Source: JAXGPP01 sp964436865
Lineage (GTDB): Bacteria > Planctomycetota > Planctomycetia > Pirellulales > Thermoguttaceae
Reading direction: 5' to 3'
Length of the DNA: 12,674 nt
NCBI GenBank assembly: GCA_964436865.1
Contig: CAYTFK010000210.1
Coordinates: 1-12,674 of the forward strand
The position numbers and the translations under genes were made by a program. Of the stretch, positions 6,265-12,674 are shown one piece after another (positions within the stretch are counted from its first letter, which is position 1; every line of letters starts with the position of its first letter). A model generated the notes under the pieces. The model was not told the origin of the DNA. It worked only from the letters and a program-made list of their open reading frames with translations, and searched no databases.

Positions 6265-8076
6265 TCAAAGGCGGCTCGACTGGGCCAGTTCGGCGAGCCA
6301 ATGCTCGGCGCGCTGGAAGGCCGCGCTGCGCGGGGCTTCGGCGCCTCGACGCAAGTCGGACAGCAGGCCGCCGAGAAGTTCGGCCTCGAGCCAGCGCGCC
6401 AGCCACTGGGCGCGCTGCTGCGCGTAGCGGTCCTGCAGGCGGCGGAAGAGTCGCGCCGCGGTCTGGCCCACCCCTTCGCCCGCAGCGCTGACGGCGACTT
6501 CGCCGGTCGCGGTAACGCCCCCTGTGATCGCGGTCTCGGCGACGAGATGTCCGGCCGCGTGCCCGACGAGATCGCTGGCGAGCCCCCACCCGGTGAAGGC
6601 GAGCACGACGGTGATGGCCGGCCGGGCGACCGCCGCGGCCTGGTCGAGCGACCGCAGCAACCTTACCGCGCCGGGATTCTCGCCGCGCCAGGCGTCGAGT
6701 TCGTGGCGCAGGAAACGGCGGTAATCGTCGTCGACTGCGGGGAGCGTGGCGTGTGCGGCACGAATCCGCGCCAGCAGGCTCTCCCGCGCGTTGCCCCGCA
6801 GCAGTTCGAGCAATCGCGGTTTGAGCGTCTCGTTGCCGACTTGCGAGAGGCGGTCGAGTTCATCGAGCATCTTCTCGACTGCCGTGAGGATCGCCGCCTG
6901 CTCTTCGCGGTGGAATGCCGCCAGGGGATCGGGTTGCGACCGCAGGCTGCTGATCGCCGCGCGGATCGGCCGCCCCAGGCTGCGGTAGAAGCCGTGGATG
7001 CTCCGCGCCCAATCGCTGCGGGTAGAATCCCACCAGTCGCGAATCTCATCGACGACGATCCCGGTGGGCAGGCTGGGCCAGGCGACGCGGGCCATTTCGG
7101 AGGCCGAGAGCGCTGCCCCGGCGGCGGAGAACTCGCCCGCCGCCCGGCGGATCTCGCCGAGATAGGCCGGCGCGCCATGCCCGGCGTCGAGCACCCGTTC
7201 GAGTGCGCCGCGGAACGTGCGGATCTTGATGGCGTCGAAGTGCAGCCGGGCCAGTTCCTCGCGCAGACTGGACGGTGAGCCGGGCGGCTGGCGTCCGTCG
7301 CGCCCGATGAAGTAGAACGGCAACCGCAATTCGGCCGCGGCCTGGCGGTCGAGCGGGATGGCGTAGACGAGTTCGGGTGCGGCGCCGGTCTGGCTGCAGA
7401 AGGTCGCCAGCCATTGCGGCCAGTAGGGGCGATCGAGCTCAAGATCGACTTGATTGAAGAGCACGATGATCGGCTTGTCGGCCTGGGCGGCTTCGCGGAA
7501 GAATTGCTTGACCACGGCGTCGTTGTACTTCTGCTGCGTGAGCACCGCGACCAGCACATCGGCCGCCTGGCGGATCGCGCGAGCCCGATGCCAGTTGACC
7601 GTGGCGTCGGAATCGACGTCGGGCGCATCGAGGAGCAACAACCGCGGAGGGACATTCCGGCCCACGCGCCAGAAGAGCAGGTCGGCGTCGCTCTCGCCGA
7701 GCGGATCGTCGGCCGATTGCCAGGCCCGCAGGTCGAACCCGTCGAACAGGCGCTCGAGCAGGTCGGGGCGGTCCATTCCGGGCGGCACGAGGCAGACCGG
7801 GTGCTTGGTGCCGGCGGCCAGGGGACTGACGGCGCTGGCCACCTCGCCGGCCAGATGGTTGAAGAGCATCGACTTGCCGATGTTCGTTCCGCCGACAATC
7901 CCCACCACAAGCAAGGCTTCGAGATCGAGTTGCGCGCGCAGCTTCAGCCGCAGAAGTTCATGCCAATCGTGGTCGCGCGGCGACGGCACTCCGACGGCCG
8001 CTGCGATGGGGTCCAACTCCGCCAGCGCGCCGGCCAGTTGCCGCACTTGGGATGCCCAGGTTTGAAAGTCAGGCAT
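6265..8076 (-). CDS. Large P-loop GTPase with C-terminal membrane hairpin (dynamin-like or GTPase-domain protein)
   Basis: This 603-residue protein has an N-terminal GTPase domain. The P-loop is GGTNIGKS (G62 to S69), a likely switch I Thr is T90 in AAGTKHP, and the G3 region is LLLLDAPDVDS at 146-156. The usual Gly of DxxG is replaced by D153. The G4 motif is NQVD (208-211) instead of NKxD. A mostly helical region (about 270-480) follows. A hydrophobic stretch, ARPAITVVLAFTGWGLA (484-500), and a Gly/Ala-rich segment to about 538 then resemble the membrane-inserting hairpin of bacterial dynamin-like proteins. The tail is basic and helical. The substrate is taken to be GTP, the location the inner face of a membrane, and a role in membrane remodelling is inference. 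The ATG has no clear Shine-Dalgarno sequence. It lies 117 bases after the ketosynthase-like gene and could be cotranscribed with it. Confidence 0.8.
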   Translation of the reverse strand: MPDFQTWASQVRQLAGALAELDPIAAAVGVPSPRDHDWHELLRLKLRAQLDLEALLVVGIVGGTNIGKSMLFNHLAGEVASAVSPLAAGTKHPVCLVPPGMDRPDLLERLFDGFDLRAWQSADDPLGESDADLLFWRVGRNVPPRLLLLDAPDVDSDATVNWHRARAIRQAADVLVAVLTQQKYNDAVVKQFFREAAQADKPIIVLFNQVDLELDRPYWPQWLATFCSQTGAAPELVYAIPLDRQAAAELRLPFYFIGRDGRQPPGSPSSLREELARLHFDAIKIRTFRGALERVLDAGHGAPAYLGEIRRAAGEFSAAGAALSASEMARVAWPSLPTGIVVDEIRDWWDSTRSDWARSIHGFYRSLGRPIRAAISSLRSQPDPLAAFHREEQAAILTAVEKMLDELDRLSQVGNETLKPRLLELLRGNARESLLARIRAAHATLPAVDDDYRRFLRHELDAWRGENPGAVRLLRSLDQAAAVARPAITVVLAFTGWGLASDLVGHAAGHLVAETAITGGVTATGEVAVSAAGEGVGQTAARLFRRLQDRYAQQRAQWLARWLEAELLGGLLSDLRRGAEAPRSAAFQRAEHWLAELAQSSRL

Positions 8077-8138
8077 GAGGGCGACGGATGTCTGTTGGTT
8101 CCGAGGTCGATGGTGGAACGCTGGCGACGTTTCTCACA

Positions 8139-8156
8139 CCCGGCACGCGGGCCGGG
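8139..8156. terminator. Short GC hairpin between the ketosynthase-like and GTPase genes
   Basis: CCCGGC at 8139-8144 pairs with GCCGGG at 8151-8156 around a 6-base loop. It lies 37 bases after the ketosynthase-like stop in the direction of transcription. No T-run follows, so it is at best an attenuator or a factor-dependent end. It may equally be chance pairing in GC-rich DNA. Confidence 0.2.
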
Positions 8157-8193
8157 CTTCGATCGTCCCCATTCCCGGAGAAGACCGCCGGGC

Positions 8194-9462
8194 TCAAGGC
8201 TCGGCCAGGACGACCGCGACCGCGTGGCCTTGCCGGGTTTGATTGAGGACCAAAGCGGTGCGGTGCTCCGCCGGAGCCGGCTCGCCATGGACGACATTGA
8301 CCGGGCAGCGGGGATCGGGCCGCTCGTAGTTGAGCGTCGGCGGCACCAGGCCGTGCCGCAAGGCCAGCACGCTCGCCATGGTCTCGACCGCGCCGGCGGC
8401 CGCTTCGAGGTTGCCGAAGAAGCTCTTGGGGGCGGTGACCGGCACGCCATCGAGCGTTTCGCGGATCGCCTGGGCCTCCACCTGGTCGTCTTCGGTCGTG
8501 CCCAAGCCGTGGGCATTGACATGGCCGATCCCTTGCGGGTCCAGACCCGTGGCCCGCAGCACGCTGCGGATGGTCTGGCGGATCGCGGCGCCTTGGGGGC
8601 TGCGGCCGCGACACGGCTCGCAAGCCTCGGCACAGGCCACCACTCGGGCCAGCGCGGCTGCGCCGCGGGCCTCGGCATGAGCGCGGCTTTCGAGGACGAA
8701 GGCGGCGGCGCCTTCGCCATGGACCATGCCGTCGCGATCGGCGTCGAACGGCCGGCACGCGGCCGCCGGCGCGTCGGCCCGCTGCGAGTGCCGGACATCA
8801 CCGCTGCGAAGCCAGGTGTGGGGCTTGAGCCGCGAACTGGTTCCACCCACGAGCATGACGTCGGCCTGCCCGCGCTCGATGATGCGCACGGCCTCGGCCA
8901 TCGCCGCCAGACTGGAAACTTCGGCCATGGTAAGGGTATTGTTGGGCCCGCGAGCGTCGTGGGCGATGGCGATGTGGCAGGCCGGCATGTTGGGCAGATA
9001 CTTCAACATCCAGAGGGGGAAGATCTCGGCCAGCCCTTCCTTGCCCCAGCGGCTGAAGTCGAAACGGCCACCGACCATGCATTTCAGGTAGGGCGTTACC
9101 AATTCGTTCAGGTCGCAATCGATCATGTCGGCCCCGAAGGCTACGCCGTAGCGATCGGGATCGACCTTGCCTGATTCGATGCCGGCTTGAAGCCGCGCTT
9201 GCTCGGCGGCAGCGAACGCGATCTGGATGTCGCGGCTCATCACCTTGAGCGCTTTGCGCGGCTTGACGAATTTGCCCGGCTCAAAGTCGCCAATCTCTCC
9301 GCCAAACGGTCGAGGAGGCTCGGTATCCTGATACTGCCGGAGCGTGACGACCCCGCTTCGTCGCGTGACGAGCGATTGCCAGAACTGCTCGATATCGGTG
9401 CCGATGGGGCTGGCGACTCCCAGTCCGGTGATGACCACGTCCCTTGAGCTGTTCATAGCCAC
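8194..9462 (-). CDS. Ketosynthase-fold protein (FabF-like) lacking the catalytic Cys and second His
   Basis: This protein of about 420 residues aligns by eye with FabF along its length. The start DVVITGLGVASPIGTD, the AxARGP segment, RPFDADRDGMVHGEGAAAFV (238-257), VNAHGLGTTEDD (315-326) and AAAGAVE (354-360) are all family signatures. The nucleophile position, Cys in the FabF motif ATACTSG, is Glu here (TMAEVSS, E181, codon at 8920-8922). The second catalytic His, in the family motif KSMTGH, is Asn here (KSFFGN, N351, codon at 8410-8412). The first His (H318) and the Lys (K346) remain. Normal condensing activity is therefore unlikely. By analogy with the chain-length factors of type II polyketide synthases it may be a partner of an active ketosynthase, or a decarboxylase or binding protein. 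The frame opens with GTG at 9462, while the ATG at 9456 fits FabF better and may be the real start. AGGTGG precedes it closely. Confidence 0.88.
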   Translation of the reverse strand: MAMNSSRDVVITGLGVASPIGTDIEQFWQSLVTRRSGVVTLRQYQDTEPPRPFGGEIGDFEPGKFVKPRKALKVMSRDIQIAFAAAEQARLQAGIESGKVDPDRYGVAFGADMIDCDLNELVTPYLKCMVGGRFDFSRWGKEGLAEIFPLWMLKYLPNMPACHIAIAHDARGPNNTLTMAEVSSLAAMAEAVRIIERGQADVMLVGGTSSRLKPHTWLRSGDVRHSQRADAPAAACRPFDADRDGMVHGEGAAAFVLESRAHAEARGAAALARVVACAEACEPCRGRSPQGAAIRQTIRSVLRATGLDPQGIGHVNAHGLGTTEDDQVEAQAIRETLDGVPVTAPKSFFGNLEAAAGAVETMASVLALRHGLVPPTLNYERPDPRCPVNVVHGEPAPAEHRTALVLNQTRQGHAVAVVLAEP

Positions 9463-9654
9463 CTAATCTACCAGTATCCGTAATGAATTCGCCAATTTAG
9501 CCGCAGAGGCAGAGCCGGGCAAGCCGCAACGATTATGCTTCGCCACCAAAGGGTGGGGGGCAGGGCGTGCGATCCGGATTGTGGCGACGTGTCATCGGTC
9601 CGCATGGGACGCGTTCCGCGGAATTGCCGGATGGGGTGAAGCCGCACCTGGAGG
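9463..9654. other. 192-base gap between hydF and the ketosynthase-like gene
   Basis: The gap is long enough for separate transcription of the ketosynthase-like gene, and it contains the promoter candidate at 9494-9522. No terminator with a strong stem and T-run was seen after the hydF stop, and no further gene is supported. Confidence 0.5.
9494..9522 (-). promoter_or_regulatory. Sigma-70-like promoter candidate for the ketosynthase-like gene
   Basis: On the minus strand TTGCCC (9522-9517) is followed after 17 bases by TAAATT (9499-9494). Each hexamer matches four of six consensus positions and the spacing is ideal. The -10 element is about 31-37 bases upstream of the possible starts at 9462 and 9456. 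That would give a short leader. Confidence 0.35.
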
Positions 9655-10902
9655 CTATCGGCGGCCGGCTTGCTCGGCGAGCAATCGGCGGTACGTGTCG
9701 AGGGCATCGGGAAATGGTTCGAGGGCGCGTTCAAAGATACCCAGCGTATAGGCGATGGTCATGCCGTAGTTGCAGATGGGAACACCCGCCTGACGGCAGC
9801 GGAGAATACGGCTGAGCACTTCGCGGCGGTTCCACATGCAGGAACCGCAGTGCACCAGGAGTTGATATTCAGCCAGGTTTTCCGGGAAGTCGTGTCCTTG
9901 AACGGTGTCGATTTGCAATTCGCCCCCTACGTACTGCCGCAGCCAGCGCGGGATCTTCACGCGGCCAATGTCCTCGGTAATCGGATGATGGCTGCATGCT
10001 TCGGCGATCAGCACCCGATCGCCGGCCCGCAGTCTCTCGATCGCGAGGGCCCCCTTGACGAACTCGCTCAGATCGCCCTTTTGCCGGGCGAGAAGGATCG
10101 AGAACGAGGTCAGTTTCACGTCGGACGGCGTATCGGCGGCGACTTTCAAGAACGCCTGGCTGTCGGTGACCACCAGAGCGGGCGGCTGCTTGAGTCGGTC
10201 AAGGGCTGCGCGGAGTTCACGCTCCTTGACGACCAATGAGCAGGCGTCGGCGTCGAGCAGTTCGCGGATCGTCTGCACCTGCGGCTGGATAAGGCGTCCC
10301 TTGGGAGCCTCCTTGTCGATCGGCACCACGAGTACCACAAAGTCTCCAGGCCCGACCAGGTCGGAGATCATCGGCGGCGTGTTGATAAAGTCCTCGGGGG
10401 CGGCCTTGATCAGGGCCTCGCGGAGTTCGAGAACCCCTTGTCCGCTGGTCGCCACCGTTTCGACAAAGCCGACGCGATGTGTCTTGAGCTGGGCGGTCAG
10501 CAGGGGACCGGGCTTTCCAAGGTCGGATTTGTTGAAGACCACGACGATGGGGATCTTGCGGTCTTGAAGCTCCTTCCGGAGCGACTCTTCGAATTCGCCC
10601 CACTCTCCGGCGCTGGCGACGATCACGCCCAGATCGGTCCGATCGAAGACCTGCCGCGTTCGCTCGACGCGTTCACGCCCGAGAGCCCCGATGTCGTCAA
10701 TCCCCGCCGTGTCGATGAACAGCACCGGCCCGAGCGGCAGAAGCTCCATCGGCTTCTCCACAGGGTCGGTTGTCGTTCCGGCGACTTCGGAGACGATCGA
10801 CACCTGCTGGCGGGTCATCGCGTTCAGCAGCGACGACTTGCCGGCATTCCGCCGTCCGAAGATGCCGATATGGAGTCGAAAGCTTTTGGGGGCCGGGCGC
10901 AT
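9655..10902 (-). CDS. hydF: [FeFe]-hydrogenase maturation GTPase HydF
   Basis: HydF is the scaffold on which the di-iron subcluster made by HydE and HydG is completed before transfer to the hydrogenase. This 415-residue protein has the expected length and order of domains. The GTPase domain shows GRRNAGKS (G16 to S23), the switch region AGTTTDP, DTAG (64-67) and NKSD (124-127). A dimerisation domain follows. The C-terminal cluster domain has C303-S-H305 and, 45 residues later, H351-C352-GS-C355. This matches the family pattern CxH-x(44-53)-HCxxC that holds the [4Fe-4S] cluster. All key residues are present, so the protein should be functional. HydE, HydG and the hydrogenase are not in this window. 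The nearest neighbours have no known link to hydrogen metabolism. The ATG has no clear Shine-Dalgarno sequence and lies 105 bases after the autotransporter stop. Confidence 0.95.
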   Translation of the reverse strand: MRPAPKSFRLHIGIFGRRNAGKSSLLNAMTRQQVSIVSEVAGTTTDPVEKPMELLPLGPVLFIDTAGIDDIGALGRERVERTRQVFDRTDLGVIVASAGEWGEFEESLRKELQDRKIPIVVVFNKSDLGKPGPLLTAQLKTHRVGFVETVATSGQGVLELREALIKAAPEDFINTPPMISDLVGPGDFVVLVVPIDKEAPKGRLIQPQVQTIRELLDADACSLVVKERELRAALDRLKQPPALVVTDSQAFLKVAADTPSDVKLTSFSILLARQKGDLSEFVKGALAIERLRAGDRVLIAEACSHHPITEDIGRVKIPRWLRQYVGGELQIDTVQGHDFPENLAEYQLLVHCGSCMWNRREVLSRILRCRQAGVPICNYGMTIAYTLGIFERALEPFPDALDTYRRLLAEQAGRR

Positions 10903-11007
10903 AATGGCGGACGAAGGGTAACAGGCGCAGAGCAGGGATGGCCGCGGCGATTGCCGTGGATGACTCGATTTTACCCTCTCGCCGCCCCGATCCCCACCGC
11001 CGGCCGG
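10903..11007. other. 105-base gap between the autotransporter gene and hydF
   Basis: The gap is short and GC-rich. A 7-pair stem (42-48 with 53-59 of the 10900s, that is 10942-10948 and 10953-10959) forms fully only on the plus strand, where it uses one G-T pair. No terminator or promoter for the minus-strand genes is convincing here, so hydF could be read through from the autotransporter gene. Confidence 0.4.
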
Positions 11008-12674
11008 TCAGAAGTCGACGGTCAGGCCGAGGTCGACGGCGTCGAATTGGCCGGAGCGGGCCAGTTCGCCCTGGTAGCGGACGAAGATCGCCGTGGTGTC
11101 GTTGGGTACGGCCGCCCACGCGGTGCCGTAATACGCACTATCGCGGGCCAATCCGGCCCGTTCGGTCGTGAAAACGGTTTCTCCGGCCGCGAAGCGGGCG
11201 GACACGCCGTCGTCGGCCAGCGATTCGTGGGCCCACCCCCCCGAGAATTCCCGCACCACCCGTACCGGGCCCAGGCAGAATGATCGGGTGAGCCGCATTC
11301 CGAGCGTGGTGCGAAGCGAGTGGAGGTTGTTGTCGGTCACCAGCAGATTGGCGCCGGCGGCTCCCGTCTCCACGAAGGGGTCCTGTCCCAGCGAGACATA
11401 CTGGAGCGCAATGGTCGGTGTGATCAATTCCCAGCCGAGTTGCAGGTGGCGGCCGCCGCCAAGGTAGAGCGCCACATCATCTCCGCTCGACTCTCCGCGG
11501 GCCGCGAACGCCTCGTCCAGTTCGATACGGCGACGCAGGTCCTGGTGATGGTGCCCCCAGGTTGCCGAAAAATCGACATACCCGGTGGGATTGAAGTACG
11601 AGAGGTACGGCCCCAGGCGGAAGACGTCGAGATCGCCACCGCCGCGGCCATCGAGGTAGCGGAGATCGGTGTCGGCGTAACCGAGCTGCAGGCCCGCCAG
11701 CAGCGAATCGCCAAGTTGCCGGTCGACGCCGACCAGCAAGCCGGGCGAACCCGCCTGGAAACCGACGCGATCTTCTCCGTTCCGCTCACCGTGGAACAGG
11801 CCGAAAGTGCGAACGAACGCATACCTTCCGCACTCCGGACCTTGTTGCCGCACGACGGCTTCACCATCGGTCACGTCGGGCAGCGTTGATTCTTCATCGG
11901 GTTGCGGGGCGTTTTCCAGCGGCAAGTCTTCAACGATCTCTGGTTGGACCCAACCGCTCCCCAGCCCGCCCGTGCGGCGAGTGCGGAGGTAATCGGCCAA
12001 GGTCTCACCGAAATGCTGCGTGGTGCGGAGCGCCGCCGCGTTGGCCGCGTGGTACGGCGCCGGGCTGAGTCTGGAAGCCGCGTCGTTGAACTCCTCGGCG
12101 TCCATGAACAGCAAGTCATTTGCCAGCGAAGCAAACTCTCCTGTGGCCGTATCGAGGTCGGCGTCGAGCGCCTTGGCCAGCGGAATCTGCCGGCTCCCTT
12201 CGGCGACCGATTCAAAGCTGGCGGTGCGGTTGACGGTCAACTGGAGCACGGAACCGGGATGCCATGCGGCGCCGTTGTACCACGGCATCGAGGCGGCGAA
12301 ACTTACGAAGGACGAGTGGGTCACGATATCCACCCCGCCGTCGGAGATCGTCCCGTCGGCATCGAGGATGACAAACGTGTCGCCTGGCCGGACGACCGCC
12401 TCGCCACCGGACAAGTACACTACGCGGATCGTGCTCAGGTCTTCAAACTCCGCGTCGCCAGCGACCAAGAGCCGATCGGCTGCGACGACCGATTCCATGG
12501 GCTTGGTAAACTCGATTTCCAGCGTGCTGCCCGCGTGCTGGCGATAGTCGCCATCGACGCTCACGACGCCGATGCTGTTGCCCGGGGCCACGGTACCCCA
12601 GTTGTCGAGATCGCCGCAGATGGTCGGCTCGCCTCCGAGCACCGCTTCTGCCATCACGGAGACCGAACCCTGCA
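11008..12674 (-). CDS. Autotransporter-like outer-membrane protein, 3' part (5' end outside window)
   Basis: The frame stays open to the right edge. A GTG/ATG pair at 12652-12657 lies inside a passenger repeat, so the true start is beyond the window. Residue numbers here count from that GTG. The first visible residues (LGGEPTICGDLDNWGTVAPG) match the autotransporter passenger-repeat type usually written GTVAPGNSIG. An alpha-helical linker (about 155-228) and an acidic Pro-rich segment (238-266) follow. The region from about 275 to 549 has alternating strands, many Gly and aromatic residues, and a final Phe (VDLGLTVDF), as in a 12-stranded autotransporter barrel recognised by the BAM complex. 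The passenger presumably acts at the cell surface, and its function is unknown. The gene ends 105 bases before hydF. Confidence 0.87.
   Translation of the reverse strand, partial: QGSVSVMAEAVLGGEPTICGDLDNWGTVAPGNSIGVVSVDGDYRQHAGSTLEIEFTKPMESVVAADRLLVAGDAEFEDLSTIRVVYLSGGEAVVRPGDTFVILDADGTISDGGVDIVTHSSFVSFAASMPWYNGAAWHPGSVLQLTVNRTASFESVAEGSRQIPLAKALDADLDTATGEFASLANDLLFMDAEEFNDAASRLSPAPYHAANAAALRTTQHFGETLADYLRTRRTGGLGSGWVQPEIVEDLPLENAPQPDEESTLPDVTDGEAVVRQQGPECGRYAFVRTFGLFHGERNGEDRVGFQAGSPGLLVGVDRQLGDSLLAGLQLGYADTDLRYLDGRGGGDLDVFRLGPYLSYFNPTGYVDFSATWGHHHQDLRRRIELDEAFAARGESSGDDVALYLGGGRHLQLGWELITPTIALQYVSLGQDPFVETGAAGANLLVTDNNLHSLRTTLGMRLTRSFCLGPVRVVREFSGGWAHESLADDGVSARFAAGETVFTTERAGLARDSAYYGTAWAAVPNDTTAIFVRYQGELARSGQFDAVDLGLTVDF

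Noticed and set aside
7414..9174. 586-codon plus-strand frame opposite the GTPase and ketosynthase-like genes
   Set aside because: It spans two well-supported minus-strand genes and their gap, and shows no family motif.
10942..10959. Hairpin followed by a short T-run on the plus strand, like a terminator
   Set aside because: All genes here run on the minus strand, where the stem contains an A-C mismatch and no T-run follows. There is no plus-strand transcript to terminate.

Overview
The window is GC-rich bacterial DNA. Eight protein genes are visible and all lie on the minus strand, so transcription runs from high to low coordinates. The most likely source is a planctomycete, probably of the Pirellulales type. 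The evidence is a secreted protein built of YTV-type repeats, a family I know mainly from Rhodopirellula and its relatives, a BRCT-MerR-TPR fusion regulator, weak or absent Shine-Dalgarno sequences, and a hairpin-rich intergenic cassette at the left edge. This is an inference; no rRNA or other marker gene is present.

In transcription order: (1) the 3' part of an autotransporter-like outer-membrane protein, cut by the right window edge (11008-12674); (2) HydF, the GTPase and scaffold of [FeFe]-hydrogenase maturation (9655-10902); (3) a ketosynthase-fold protein that has lost the catalytic Cys and one of the two catalytic His (8194-9462); (4) a large P-loop GTPase with a C-terminal hydrophobic hairpin (6265-8076); (5) a multi-pass membrane protein of unknown function (4661-6010); (6) a secreted, Cys-rich protein of 16-residue repeats (2852-4264); (7) the BRCT-MerR-TPR protein (1616-2830); (8) a cardiolipin synthase with two intact HKD motifs (164-1603). 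Genes 6, 7 and 8 are separated by only 21 and 12 bases and look like one operon.

Functionally, much of the window points to the cell envelope: an outer-membrane barrel, a wall-type repeat protein, a phospholipid synthase, a polytopic membrane protein and a membrane-associated GTPase. HydF is the exception and implies that hydrogenase genes lie elsewhere in the genome. The regulator sits between the repeat protein and cardiolipin synthase, so it may control envelope composition, but the sequence does not prove this.

Non-coding DNA is small in amount. The left 163 bases hold three compact hairpins and a 34-base tandem repeat. The 396-base gap upstream of the repeat protein has three short TTG/CAA palindromes and a possible 43-codon leader ORF. 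The other gaps (254, 192, 117 and 105 bases) hold at most a weak promoter-like or hairpin element. I saw no tRNA, rRNA, CRISPR array, insertion sequence or integrase.
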